Positions 26,169-35,007 are shown, counted from the stretch's first letter. The stretch: DNA of 64,000 bases from Streptomyces sp. GQFP (GCF_021545335.1 NZ_CP089312.1:1860001-1924000); one strand, 5' to 3'. Numbers and translations are program-made. Notes: a model not told the origin generated them from the letters alone.

Positions 26169-27106
26169 CTCTCCTCACCTCCCCGCAGACGGCCGACGAG
26201 GAACACGGCGAGCAGGACGGAGATCAGGGCGACCATCACACAGCCCATCGCCGCCGCGTAGCCGAACTGGCCGTAGCGGAAGGCCTCTTCGTAGGCGAAG
26301 AGCATCGGGAGGCGGGTACGTCCGCCGGGGCCGCCGTTGGTCAGGACGTAGACCAGGGCGAAGGAGTTGAAGTTCCAGATGAGGTTGAGGGCGGTGATGG
26401 CGAGCGCGATCGGCCGCAGCGCGGGCCAGGTGACCGTCCGGAAGCGGCGCCAGGCACCGGCGCCGTCGAGCGCGGCGGCCTCGTGGAGTTCGTGCGGGGT
26501 GTTCTGGAGGCCCGCGAGCAGGGCGACAGTCGTCTGCGGCATCCCCGCCCAGACGCCTACGACGATCACGGCCGGCAGCGCGGTCCCGAGGCCGCTGAGC
26601 CAGTCACGTCCGTCACCCAGGCCCAGGTCACGCAGCGTCTCGTTGAGGACACCGGCGTCCGGGTTGTAGACAAGTCGCCACATGATGCCGACGACGACCT
26701 CGGGCATCGCCCACGGGATGATCGCGAGGGCACGGGCCAGCCAGCGCAGCCGTAACTCCTGGTTGAGGAGGAGGGCGAGGCCGAGGGCGAGCAGGAACTG
26801 CGGCACGGTCACCCCGACCGCCCAGACCAGCCCGATCCGGAACGACTCCCAGAAGAGTGTGTCGTGCACCAGGTCCCGGAAGTTGAGCGTGCCGATCCAC
26901 CGCGTGGACGCCGTCCGGCCGGACTGGGCGTCGGTGAACGCCAGCAGGATCCCGTACAGCAGCGGTCCCACGCTCAGGACGAGGATCGGGATCAGCGCGG
27001 GCAGGACGAGGAACCAGGCGCCGTGGCCGGTGATCCGCCCGCCACCGCCCGGTCCGGCGCGGGTCGTGTGCTTGGCCGGCCGCCTCACCCCGGTCACCAG
27101 TGTCAC
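26165..27106 (-). CDS. Sugar ABC transporter permease, MalF-like
   Basis: A 313-residue permease. The EAA loop is ELHEAAALDGAGAWRRFRTVTWPALRPI, and LTNGGPGGRTRLPMLFAYEEAFRYG is the usual C-terminal region. The GTG at 27106 was chosen because AAAGGAG stands eight bases before it; an ATG at 27157 would add 17 residues and has weaker support. It is first in the three-gene operon. The 196 bp upstream, shared with the divergent phosphotransferase gene, must hold its promoter. Confidence 0.9.
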   Translation of the reverse strand: MTLVTGVRRPAKHTTRAGPGGGGRITGHGAWFLVLPALIPILVLSVGPLLYGILLAFTDAQSGRTASTRWIGTLNFRDLVHDTLFWESFRIGLVWAVGVTVPQFLLALGLALLLNQELRLRWLARALAIIPWAMPEVVVGIMWRLVYNPDAGVLNETLRDLGLGDGRDWLSGLGTALPAVIVVGVWAGMPQTTVALLAGLQNTPHELHEAAALDGAGAWRRFRTVTWPALRPIALAITALNLIWNFNSFALVYVLTNGGPGGRTRLPMLFAYEEAFRYGQFGYAAAMGCVMVALISVLLAVFLVGRLRGGEER

Positions 27107-27302
27107 GTGATCGGCTCCTTTGGTCGCCCGAGGTGGCCCCGGAGTGGGCTCCGTCATGGTCGTGAAGCCGATGTACACAGTCAAGGCACCGCGCATACGC
27201 CCCCACCAGTGCGAATGCGACACTGACCGGCGGATGGCGTGAACCTGACGCCGTTCGCGGACGTACACAGGCATGGACGGGACATCGCGCTGGAGGCGGA
27301 CC

Positions 27303-28169
27303 ATGGACGAGGCAGAGGCCCGGGACGTACTGGCCACGGCAGGCGTACTGCCTGCCACGGCACCGGACGTACGGCTTCTCGCGCTGGGCGAGAACGCGGT
27401 GTTCGCCGCCGGTGACCTGGTCGTCAAGGTGGGCCGCGACGCCGAACTCCTCGACAGAGCCCGGCGGGAGCTGGACATCGCGTTCTGGCTCGCCGAGGCG
27501 GACGTCCCGGCGGTCCGCGCGGCCGACCCGAAGCCGCTCCTCGTCGAGGGTCACCCGGTGACGGTGTGGCACCGGCTGCCCGATCCCGTACGCCCCGCCG
27601 AACCGGCGGATTTGGCCGAACTCCTACGGATCGTGCACGCCCTGCCGCTCCCCGCCACCTTCGCCCTCCCGCCCCGTGACCTCCTGGGCGGCGTCGAACG
27701 CTGGCTGCGGCTCGCGGGCGACGCGATCGATCCGGCCGACGCGGCGTATCTGCGTGAGCGGCGGGACGGTTTCGCGACGGCCGCCGCCGCGCTCGTCCCG
27801 CGGCTTCCGCGCGGCCCGATCCACGGTGACGCGCTGCCGCGCAATGTGCACATCGGGCCCGACGGGCCGGTTCTGGTCGACCTGGAGACGTTCTCCGCCG
27901 ATCTGCGCGAGCACGATCTGGTGGTCATGGCCCTCTCCCATGACCGATACGGGCTGCCGACCTCGTCGTACGAGGCGTTCACGGAGGCGTACGGGTGGGA
28001 TGTGCGGGAGTGGGAGGGGTGTGGGGTGTTGCGGGGGGCTCGGGAGACGGCGAGTTGTGCGTGGGTGGCGCAGCATGCGCCTGTTAATCCTCGGGCGTTG
28101 GGGGAGTTTGTGCGGCGGGTGGGGTCGTTGAGGGAAGGGGATTCGACTGTGCGGTGGTATTCGTTTTGA
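27303..28169 (+). CDS. Aminoglycoside phosphotransferase (APH) family protein
   Basis: A 288-residue kinase-fold protein. The catalytic loop is IHGDALPRNVHIG (Brenner-type, D then N) and the Mg-binding segment LVDLETFSADLREHDLV. A weak ATP-binding lysine block is DLVVKVGRDAELLDRARRELD. The substrate is unknown and may not be an aminoglycoside; many relatives phosphorylate small metabolites. GGAGG precedes the ATG by five bases. The last 60 codons use unusually many codons ending in T or G (AAT, CCT, TTT), unlike most genes of the window. Confidence 0.85.
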   Translation: MDEAEARDVLATAGVLPATAPDVRLLALGENAVFAAGDLVVKVGRDAELLDRARRELDIAFWLAEADVPAVRAADPKPLLVEGHPVTVWHRLPDPVRPAEPADLAELLRIVHALPLPATFALPPRDLLGGVERWLRLAGDAIDPADAAYLRERRDGFATAAAALVPRLPRGPIHGDALPRNVHIGPDGPVLVDLETFSADLREHDLVVMALSHDRYGLPTSSYEAFTEAYGWDVREWEGCGVLRGARETASCAWVAQHAPVNPRALGEFVRRVGSLREGDSTVRWYSF

Positions 28170-28201
28170 GCGCCTGTTGAACATGGACTTGCTGTTGTCT
28201 G

Positions 28202-28257
28202 GCGGCTGCGGGTTGTTTGTGGCTGGTCGCGCAGTTCCCCGCGCCCCTTTGGGGCGC
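28202..28257 (-). repeat. Intergenic repeat family R1, copy 3, with hairpin
   Basis: The core is read on the minus strand (28226-28244). It adjoins the perfect hairpin GCGCCCC-TTT-GGGGCGC at 28241-28257, which touches the LysR stop. It lies between the convergent phosphotransferase and LysR genes, so it probably serves as terminator for one or both. Confidence 0.75.
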
Positions 28258-28258
28258 G

Positions 28259-29161
28259 TTACTCCTCGGCCCTGATTGTCTGTGCTGCCTTGCTCAGTTC
28301 CTTCAGGACAGTTCTTACGGCCCTTCTGGCCGTACGCTCCGGGCGGTGCAGGGCGTCGATTCTGCGTCTGGACTCGACTCCGCTGAGGGGCTTCAGGACC
28401 AGGTCGGGGTGGGGGCGGGAGGTCCAGCGGGGCATCAGGGCGAGGCCTCCGCCTGCCGCTACTGCCTCTGCGGCTACCGCGAACTCGTTGATGCGGTGGG
28501 CGAGATGGGGGCGGCGGCCTGCTGCTGTGGCGATGGCCTCGATCGTTGCCATGATCGGGAAGCCGTCGTGTACGGCGATCCAGGGCTGGTCGGCCACGTC
28601 GGTCGGGGTCAGTCGTCGTTTGGCGGCGAGTGGGTGGTCGGCGGGCATGGCCACGTCGAGGGGTTCGCGCAGCAGCGGGGTCGCCGCCACCGTGCGCGGC
28701 CAGGGTGGGGCGTGGTCGAGGCGGTGGGCGAGGACGATGTCGTACTCCCTGGTCAGCGGTGGGAAGTCGTCCTGCGTGACGTCCTTGTCGGCCAGCGCCA
28801 GCACAGGACCGTCCGGTCCGGCGAGGGCGCGCAGCAGCAGCGGGAAGAACGCGGCGCCCGCGCTGTGGAACGCCGCCACGGACACCTCCCCGTCCGGCCG
28901 GTCCAGGAACTCCTCGACGGTGTGCCGGGCCCGCGCCAGCGCCGACTCCACCTCGGTCGCCGCGCCCGCCAGCGCCTGCCCGGCGTCGGTCAGCACCAGC
29001 CGGCGTCCCTGTCGCTCGGTGAGCGGGACGGGGATGGCTCGCTGGAGCAGCCTCAGCTGCTGCGAGATCGCCGAGGGCGTGACGAGGAGCGCGTCGGCGA
29101 CCGCGGTGACGCTGCCCAGCTCACCGAGTTCGCGCAGGATCCGCAGCTGTCGTTCGTCCAC
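28259..29161 (-). CDS. LysR family transcriptional regulator
   Basis: A 300-residue regulator. The winged helix-turn-helix is at the N-terminus (LRILRELGELGSVTAVADALLVTPSAISQQLRLLQRAI), followed by the effector domain from about residue 90. It is divergent from the EamA transporter with a 94-bp gap, the usual arrangement in which the LysR protein controls its neighbour and itself. The ligand is unknown and is possibly the transported compound. Confidence 0.92.
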   Translation of the reverse strand: MDERQLRILRELGELGSVTAVADALLVTPSAISQQLRLLQRAIPVPLTERQGRRLVLTDAGQALAGAATEVESALARARHTVEEFLDRPDGEVSVAAFHSAGAAFFPLLLRALAGPDGPVLALADKDVTQDDFPPLTREYDIVLAHRLDHAPPWPRTVAATPLLREPLDVAMPADHPLAAKRRLTPTDVADQPWIAVHDGFPIMATIEAIATAAGRRPHLAHRINEFAVAAEAVAAGGGLALMPRWTSRPHPDLVLKPLSGVESRRRIDALHRPERTARRAVRTVLKELSKAAQTIRAEE

Positions 29162-29255
29162 GGGACCAGTGTAGGCGGACTGTGTAGGGAAACTAAAAGA
29201 TCGTTGAAGAAGGTGGCCCTGGGCTTCAGGGTCACTGGCAGTGCACCGTAGTCGC

Positions 29256-30260
29256 GTGTCCGACTCCCGCCGTACCGATGCGGTACTCCTCCTTGTAGCG
29301 CTCGTCTGGGGCTCCAGCTATCTGTCCGCCCAGACGGCCACCTCCGCCCTGCCCGTCCTCGTCGTCCTGTTCGCCCGGTACGCCTTCTCCGCACTCGCCT
29401 GTCTCGGCCTGGTCGCCGCGGGGCGGGGGAAGGAAGGGCAGCGGGAGCAGGGCCGGGGGGTTCGTCTGTGGACCCGGGAGGAGGTGCGGGCCGGGCTGCC
29501 GCTGGGGCTCACCCAGGCCGCCGTCCTCGTCGTGGAGACGTACGGAGTCGCCCACACGACCGCCGCCAACGCGGGTCTGATCATCAGCCTGACCATTGTG
29601 CTCACCCCTCTCCTCGACCGCGCCGGACACCCCGGCGGGCTGCCCCCCGCCTTCTACGCCGCCGCAGGCGTGTGTGTCCTGGCCGTCGGTCTGCTCATGT
29701 CCGGCAACGGCTTTCACGCACCGCGGCTCGGGGACCTGCTGATGCTGGGCGCAGCGCTGGTACGGGCGGTCCATGTGGCGCTGGTCGGACGCCTCACGAC
29801 AGGCCGGCCGATCCGCCCTCTCCACCTGACGACACTCCAGACCGTGATCGGCACGGTCGTGTTCCTCCCGGCAGCCGCTCCCTCCCTGCCGACACTCACC
29901 CGCGCCGACGCCGGGACGTGGACGCAACTGCTCTATCTAGCCCTGTTCTGCAGTGTGTTCGCGTTCCTGGCGCAGACCTGGGCTGTGCAGCGGACGTCAG
30001 CAAGCCGGGCCAGCCTGCTTCTGGGGACGGAGCCGATCTGGGCGGCGGCGATCGGGATCGCGCTGGGTGGCGAGCACTTGACGGTGCTGACGGCGTTGGG
30101 GGCGACGCTGATGGTGACGGGCACGTACTGGGGCCAGTCGGTGGAACGCGCCCACCGCGCCCGCGTGGCACCCCAGAGAATCTCGCCCCCGCCGCCCCTA
30201 CCCGTCCCATCCCTGGGGGCTGCGCCCCCAGCCCCCCCCTACGGCCCTGAACGGGCCTAG
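29256..30260 (+). CDS. EamA/DMT family transporter
   Basis: A 334-residue (from this start) ten-helix membrane protein with two EamA halves: LLLVALVWGSSYLSAQTAT near the N-terminus and LGTEPIWAAAIGIALGGEHLT in the second half, the conserved E-P-x-x-A region. Such proteins export amino acids or related metabolites. The GTG at 29256 fits the usual family start; a GTG at 29241 would add five residues. The last 27 residues or so are proline-rich (PPPPLPVPSLGAAPPAPP) because the reading frame continues into intergenic repeat R2; they are probably not functional. Confidence 0.88.
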   Translation: MSDSRRTDAVLLLVALVWGSSYLSAQTATSALPVLVVLFARYAFSALACLGLVAAGRGKEGQREQGRGVRLWTREEVRAGLPLGLTQAAVLVVETYGVAHTTAANAGLIISLTIVLTPLLDRAGHPGGLPPAFYAAAGVCVLAVGLLMSGNGFHAPRLGDLLMLGAALVRAVHVALVGRLTTGRPIRPLHLTTLQTVIGTVVFLPAAAPSLPTLTRADAGTWTQLLYLALFCSVFAFLAQTWAVQRTSASRASLLLGTEPIWAAAIGIALGGEHLTVLTALGATLMVTGTYWGQSVERAHRARVAPQRISPPPPLPVPSLGAAPPAPPYGPERA

Positions 30261-30412
30261 TCCTCAAACGCCGGACGGGCTGAAAGATCAAGCACCGGCC
30301 GGCACCATATCCAGCCCGTCCGGCGATTGAGGACGAGCGCGTTCAGCGCGATACGGGGGTTCGGGGGCAGCGCCCCCGAGGATGGGACGGGTAAGGGCGG
30401 CGGGGGCGAAGA
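30182..30412. repeat. Intergenic repeat family R2: two ~101-bp inverted arms
   Basis: Arm 1 (30182-30282) and arm 2 (30312-30412) are imperfect inverted copies with a 29-base centre. The innermost 13 bp match exactly: GCCGGACGGGCTG (30270-30282) and CAGCCCGTCCGGC (30312-30324). Further out, CGCCGCCC, ACCCGTCCCATCC and GGGGGC-TGC-GCCCCC recur as their complements. The element separates convergent genes (EamA and exonuclease) and could act as a strong bidirectional terminator. Arm 1 overlaps the last 79 bases of the EamA gene. Confidence 0.8.
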
Positions 30413-30432
30413 AAGATGCCCTGCGGCACACC

Positions 30433-31152
30433 TCACACCCCGGCCCCAACCTCCCGCACAGGCCAACTCCCATCCACCACAGCGTCCGCCTCCCCCTTAC
30501 GCCGCAGAAACCCCTGAAAATCCGCCGCCCACTCCGCATACCACTCGATCTGACGCCGATGCAGCTCCACCGCCCCCAACCCCGCAACCTTGGGATACCG
30601 CTCGGCTATCGCACCCGCCAATCGCGCCGCGGCCAACGCGTCCGCCGACGCGTCATGCGCGGCCTCCAGCGCGACCCCGTACTCCGTGCACACCGCTTCG
30701 AGGTTCCGCTTGCCGCGCCGATACCGGTCCACGGACCGGTCGATCGTGTACGGGTCGATCACCGGAGCCGGATCCAGCCCGCCCAACCGCTCCCGCAGAG
30801 ACGGCAGACCATGCCGCCGCAGCTCCGCGGAGAGCAGGGTGAGGTCGAAGTTCGCGTTGTAGGCGACCACCGGCACGCCCGTTCTCCAGTACCCGGTCAG
30901 CACATCCGCGATCGCGTCCGCCACCTGGTCGGCGGGCCGCCCCTCGCTGGTCGCGCGCTCGTTGGTGATGCCGTGCACGGCCACCGCGTCCGCCGGGATC
31001 TCCACGCCCGGATCCGCCAGCCATTCACGGCGGCCGAGCGGCTCACCGCTCCTCACCTCGATCACCGCGGCGGTGACGATGCGTGCCTCGGTCGGGTCCG
31101 TCCCGGTCGTCTCCAGGTCGAAGCCGATCAGCAGCTCATGGTGCCAGCCCAT
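30433..31152 (-). CDS. DEDDh 3'-5' exonuclease (DNA polymerase III epsilon-like)
   Basis: A 239-residue exonuclease domain protein. ExoI is FDLETTGTD (D12, E14), with HGIT following the loop; ExoII is YNANFDLTLL; ExoIII is HDASADALAAARL. These are the four acids and the His of the DEDDh class. It could proofread or trim DNA or RNA; a true epsilon subunit is not proven. The ATG at 31152 is preferred over one at 31218 because of a GAAGGGGGG box and because the catalytic fold begins soon after. Confidence 0.9.
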   Translation of the reverse strand: MGWHHELLIGFDLETTGTDPTEARIVTAAVIEVRSGEPLGRREWLADPGVEIPADAVAVHGITNERATSEGRPADQVADAIADVLTGYWRTGVPVVAYNANFDLTLLSAELRRHGLPSLRERLGGLDPAPVIDPYTIDRSVDRYRRGKRNLEAVCTEYGVALEAAHDASADALAAARLAGAIAERYPKVAGLGAVELHRRQIEWYAEWAADFQGFLRRKGEADAVVDGSWPVREVGAGV

Positions 31153-31264
31153 GCCTGGCCCCCCTTCTTGGTGGTGCTTTCCCCCAGTGGTCTCCACGAT
31201 CCCATGAGCCACTGACAATCAGAGGACCGCATTCCGCTTATCGGAGCCGCACGGGCCGACCAGA

Positions 31265-32503
31265 TCAGGACACCGGCCGCGAATCCGCCCAGGCCACCTC
31301 GAACTCCTCGCGGTACGTCGGGAAGATGCCGATCTCCTCCGACTCGTCCGACTTGACCACCCTGCTGCCACCGCGCAGCACCAGCACCGGCGCCTCCATC
31401 CCCCGCGTCCGGCGCAGATACGTCTGCACGATCGCGACCCCGTCCGAGCCGTCCCCGTCGACGAGATAGGCCGTGAAGCGGGGCGTCTCGTCGAAGACTT
31501 GGATCTCGAAGGCGCCGGGGTCGCGCAGCTTCGACCGCACCCGGCGCATGTGCAGGATGTTCATCTCCACGGCGCGACTCAACTCGCCCCGCTTGATGCC
31601 GAGTTCCCGCTCGCGCCGCTTCACCGCACTGGACGCGGGGTTCAGGAACAGCAGTCTCGTCCGGCAGCCCGACTCCGCCAGCCGTACCAGCCGCCGCCCG
31701 GAGAAGTTCTGCACGAGCAGGTTGAGGCCGATGCCGATGGCGTCGAGGCGGCGCGCACCGCCGAAGATGTCCTCGGCGGGGAACTGGCGCATCAGCCGTA
31801 CCCGGTCGGTGTGCACGGCGACCACGTCCCCGTACCGGTCGCCCACCAGGTCCTCGACCGCGTCCACCGGCAGCCGACGCGCGGAGGGCACGTCGCCGCC
31901 CGCGCCGAGGGTCTCCAGGAGCTTCCCGGAGGCCCGCTCGGCCTGGTTGAGGACGGCCTCGGACAGGGCCCGGTTGCGGGAGACGACGTTGCGGGTGACC
32001 TCCAGCTCGTCCAGGGCGAGTTCGACGTCGCGGCGCTCGTCGATGTACGGCTCGAAGCACGGCCAGTGCTGCACCATCAGCTCGCGCAGCTGCGGCAAGG
32101 TGAGAAAGCTCAGGACGTTGTCGTCGGCCGGGTCCAGCAAGTAGCCCTTGCGGCGACTGACTTCCCGTACGGCGACCGCGCGCTGCACCCATTCCTGGCC
32201 GGCCGGTCCAGCAGCCGCGACCACCCACTCGTCGCCGTGGACGGGTTCGTAGATGGGGCGCAGGACAGCGGCCACGACCGCGCGCAGTCGCTGTTCGACC
32301 AGGTTCAGCCAGATGTAGGCCCGGCCGGCCCGCTGGGCGCGCGTACGCACCTCGCGCCAGGCGTCGGCGTCCCAGTCCAGTTCCGGTCCAATGGAACCCG
32401 TCTCCATCGGCCGTGCCAGGGACACCGCGCCGGGCGGGACCTCTGTGGAGTTCCCCTCGTGACCCTCGTCACCAGGGGGCAACTCCAGCCCTCCCGAGCC
32501 CAC
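31265..32503 (-). CDS. SAV2148-family HEPN domain protein with PLD-like C-terminal region
   Basis: A 412-residue protein, very conserved in Streptomyces. The N-terminal part (about 40-180) has the helical HEPN-like block RAGRAYIWLNLVEQRLRAVVAAVL and RELMVQHWPCFEPYIDERRDVELALDELEVTRNVVSRNRAL, in which R-x4-H-like residues typical of HEPN nucleases can be seen (RNVVSRNRA). From about 250 on, DAIGIGLNLLVQNFSGRRL and TRLLFLNPASSAV resemble PLD-like DUF5919 sensor or effector domains. The role is unknown. The GTG at 32503 was chosen from GGAAGG spacing; a TTG at 32557 would add 18 residues. Confidence 0.8.
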   Translation of the reverse strand: MGSGGLELPPGDEGHEGNSTEVPPGAVSLARPMETGSIGPELDWDADAWREVRTRAQRAGRAYIWLNLVEQRLRAVVAAVLRPIYEPVHGDEWVVAAAGPAGQEWVQRAVAVREVSRRKGYLLDPADDNVLSFLTLPQLRELMVQHWPCFEPYIDERRDVELALDELEVTRNVVSRNRALSEAVLNQAERASGKLLETLGAGGDVPSARRLPVDAVEDLVGDRYGDVVAVHTDRVRLMRQFPAEDIFGGARRLDAIGIGLNLLVQNFSGRRLVRLAESGCRTRLLFLNPASSAVKRRERELGIKRGELSRAVEMNILHMRRVRSKLRDPGAFEIQVFDETPRFTAYLVDGDGSDGVAIVQTYLRRTRGMEAPVLVLRGGSRVVKSDESEEIGIFPTYREEFEVAWADSRPVS

Positions 32504-32617
32504 CCGCGCACCGCCTTCCGCTCCCCCGAGCTTCTCCCCGTGGCCGGTCTGGGCCAACGATCAAGGAAGGGTACTCCGGGAGCGGTCAACGGTGCAGCCC
32601 GATGGACAGGTCGTTTC

Positions 32618-33916
32618 TCAACTACCGCTTTCGACATGCCCGTTCTGGTCGGCGAGGGCGGCGGGAGTGAGCGGATTCATAGCCGTGACATCGCGCGGGG
32701 CGATGGAGAAGCCCTGCCAGTGGACGGGCATGGGCTGCTGGTCCTCGTCCCGGGCTATGTGATGGAAGCCCACGTTCACCCAGACCAACGGGTGGGTGAG
32801 GGTCTGTCCGTTGACCCATCCGTCGACGGACTTCTTGGCACCGGCACCACAGTCGCCCAGGTTGTCGCTGGCGAACTGCTCGCACTTGTTGTACTCGGTG
32901 AAGTAGACGTCGTGCCGGGTGTAACTGCGGCCCGGGTACTTGGTGGTGGCGCCGGGGACGATCTCGTACGACCGCGCGTGCCGGTCCTTGTTCCTGCCGG
33001 TGGCGCTGACGACACGCCACCAGCGCATGTTCTTGGCGTCGCCCGCGAGTTCCTTCTTGACCTGGGTGCGGGTCGTTTTGTTGGTGGGCCCTTCCTGGCC
33101 GTTCGCGGGCGGGCTGACGACCGAGTCGTACTGCTCGATCTTGCCCTTGGAGGAGCCGTCGAGGCCGAAGTCGAGCCGCCAGAAGACGTTGTGGCTGTGG
33201 CTGGTGGCGTACGCCTTCGGGCCGTTGCCGATGGGCCAGCCGCGGCCGTCGCCCGCGTCGTAGTCGTCGGGCGCGAGGCTGCCGGTGGCGCCGACGTTCA
33301 TGTTGACGGTGCCGTCGTCCTGGAAGCGCCACTCGGTCATGTACTCGTACCAGCCGACCTGGTTGACGGTGTAGACGAGCAGATCCTTGCCCTGGGTCTG
33401 CCAGACCTTGTTCGCGGTGTCGCCCTGCATCCGGTAGGCGTGGCCGCGTGAACGGGTCGTGGTGCACAGGCCCTTGACGTTCGCGTTGGCCGGGTCCCAG
33501 GCCTCGGGCACCTTGACGGTCTTGATGGTGCCGCCGGGGCACTCACCGGGCGCCAGGTTCAGCAGTCCCTGGCCGAAACCCGCCGCGGTCAGGTCCTGGT
33601 ACTCGGCCTTTCCGTCGTCATAGGGGACGTGTATCTGGCCGAGCTTGGCCGAGTTGAGGACCTTGATCGGTCGGGGCTCGCCCGGCGGCTGGTACGAGAC
33701 GTTCTCCAGGACGAGCCCGGCCTCGCTCTCGTAGCGCCAGCACATCCGCCAGGTGGTGCCGGTGGCGAGCTTCTGCTCGATCCGGTACGGCACACTGCAC
33801 TCGGTGGGCGGCACGGGCCCGGCCTTCGGCTGGGCGGCGGCCGGCCCCGCCGCCGTGGTGAGGCCGGCGGCCAGCGCGACCACGGAGAGGCCGACGAGCA
33901 ACGACTTTTCGCGCAT
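32618..33916 (-). CDS. Copper amine oxidase catalytic domain protein (tyramine oxidase subunit B-like)
   Basis: A 432-residue secreted protein (signal LLVGLSVVALAAGLTTAAGPAAA). It corresponds to the catalytic beta-sandwich domain only; full-length enzymes are about 640-720 residues. Copper ligands are H240 and H242 (SHSHNVF) and probably H386 in GFHHIARDED. The topaquinone precursor would be Y190 in GWYEYMTEW, where the usual Asn before the Tyr is Trp. D108 fits the catalytic base. It would oxidise primary amines to aldehydes, hydrogen peroxide and ammonia. The gene upstream (33994-34818) probably encodes the missing N-terminal domains. Confidence 0.82.
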   Translation of the reverse strand: MREKSLLVGLSVVALAAGLTTAAGPAAAQPKAGPVPPTECSVPYRIEQKLATGTTWRMCWRYESEAGLVLENVSYQPPGEPRPIKVLNSAKLGQIHVPYDDGKAEYQDLTAAGFGQGLLNLAPGECPGGTIKTVKVPEAWDPANANVKGLCTTTRSRGHAYRMQGDTANKVWQTQGKDLLVYTVNQVGWYEYMTEWRFQDDGTVNMNVGATGSLAPDDYDAGDGRGWPIGNGPKAYATSHSHNVFWRLDFGLDGSSKGKIEQYDSVVSPPANGQEGPTNKTTRTQVKKELAGDAKNMRWWRVVSATGRNKDRHARSYEIVPGATTKYPGRSYTRHDVYFTEYNKCEQFASDNLGDCGAGAKKSVDGWVNGQTLTHPLVWVNVGFHHIARDEDQQPMPVHWQGFSIAPRDVTAMNPLTPAALADQNGHVESGS

Positions 33917-33993
33917 GACGAAGAAACTCCCAAGGAGGAGAGAGCTGAAAAGGATGAGAGAAGAGAGAGGGGAGGGAAAGAAGAGCCCTCGGG

Positions 33994-34818
33994 TCAGCCG
34001 AGCTTGGCCACCTTGCGGGCGCTCAGGTCGACGACGAGCGAACGGGCGTCGATCCACGGCCCGTTCTTCACCTTCGGGAAGAGCCGCACACAGCGGTGGT
34101 CACCGCAGGAGTCGAGGACGGCGGGCTGGGCGCCCGGAACGGCCCGGTAGACCATGCTGCTGACGAGCAGCTGGTCCGGCGAGGTGAGTTCCTTGCCGGT
34201 GGCGTCCTTGTAGTCCACCTTCAGGCCCGCGCCCAGCGCGTCGGCTATCAGCAGCTGCGTCGCCTCGGCGGTCTCGGCGCGGCTCAGCGGCGGCTGTACG
34301 CCGTGCTGGGTGCCGGTCCGCTCGACCTTGCCCGTCTCCAGGTTGACGGTCCTGGTGACCAGGGTGTCGTCCTTGTAGTCGTAGTACGACACGTCCGCGC
34401 GCCGGGGCGCGTTCGGGTCGTCCACCTCGGCGGCCTCGGGGTCGGCGAGGTCGATGCCGATCCGCTGCGGGCCGCGCTGCCCCTCGACGTTCTCGCTGGA
34501 GTCGCGCAGCTGCCGGTTGAGGGCGATCCGCTCGACCTTCGCCATCTCGCCGTCGGTCAGCGGATCACGGCCCTTGCCCTGCTCGCCCTCGGCGGGCGCC
34601 TGTTCCACGACAGCGGGCGGCACCGCGGCCTGCTGCTGCGCGGACTCTCCCGCGCTTCGGCCCGTACTCGTCGTACTCCCCGCGGTCCCCGTACCTCCCG
34701 ATTCGTCGGCCCCCGCCGATCCCGGCAGTGTCACCGCGACCATCAGGGCCGTACCGGCCACCGCGATCCCCGTACCCGCCACCACCTTGCCCAGGTGGCG
34801 ACGCACGATCTTGCGCAC
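33994..34818 (-). CDS. Secreted protein resembling copper amine oxidase N2/N3 domain (putative subunit A)
   Basis: A 274-residue protein with an export signal (RRHLGKVVAGTGIAVAGTALMVAVTL, cleavage near GSAGADE). Residues about 130-220 (DVSYYDYKDDTLVTRTVNLETG, then GVQPPLSRAETAEATQLL) look like the N3 domain of copper amine oxidases, whose usual landmarks are the valine-rich strand and the GVQPPLT turn. It lies 77 bp upstream of the catalytic-domain gene on the same strand, so I infer that the two form a split enzyme. The similarity is moderate. A GTG start with AGGGGA five bases before supports 34818. Confidence 0.68.
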   Translation of the reverse strand: MRKIVRRHLGKVVAGTGIAVAGTALMVAVTLPGSAGADESGGTGTAGSTTSTGRSAGESAQQQAAVPPAVVEQAPAEGEQGKGRDPLTDGEMAKVERIALNRQLRDSSENVEGQRGPQRIGIDLADPEAAEVDDPNAPRRADVSYYDYKDDTLVTRTVNLETGKVERTGTQHGVQPPLSRAETAEATQLLIADALGAGLKVDYKDATGKELTSPDQLLVSSMVYRAVPGAQPAVLDSCGDHRCVRLFPKVKNGPWIDARSLVVDLSARKVAKLG

Positions 34819-35007
34819 GTAGTCCCCTTACTCCCCCTCACAGCCCCGGGAGTATGTAAAGACGAAAAGTTTTGGCATACCCGTGTATGCGGGTACGCAC
34901 TGGTCGACCGGTAAGAGGGACGTAAGTCGTAGGTGGTTCCATCACTTTCGGGGAGACTCGGAGCGGAGTCGACCCAGCGGCGAACCACAACTGAAAGAGT
35001 CGGGTGC

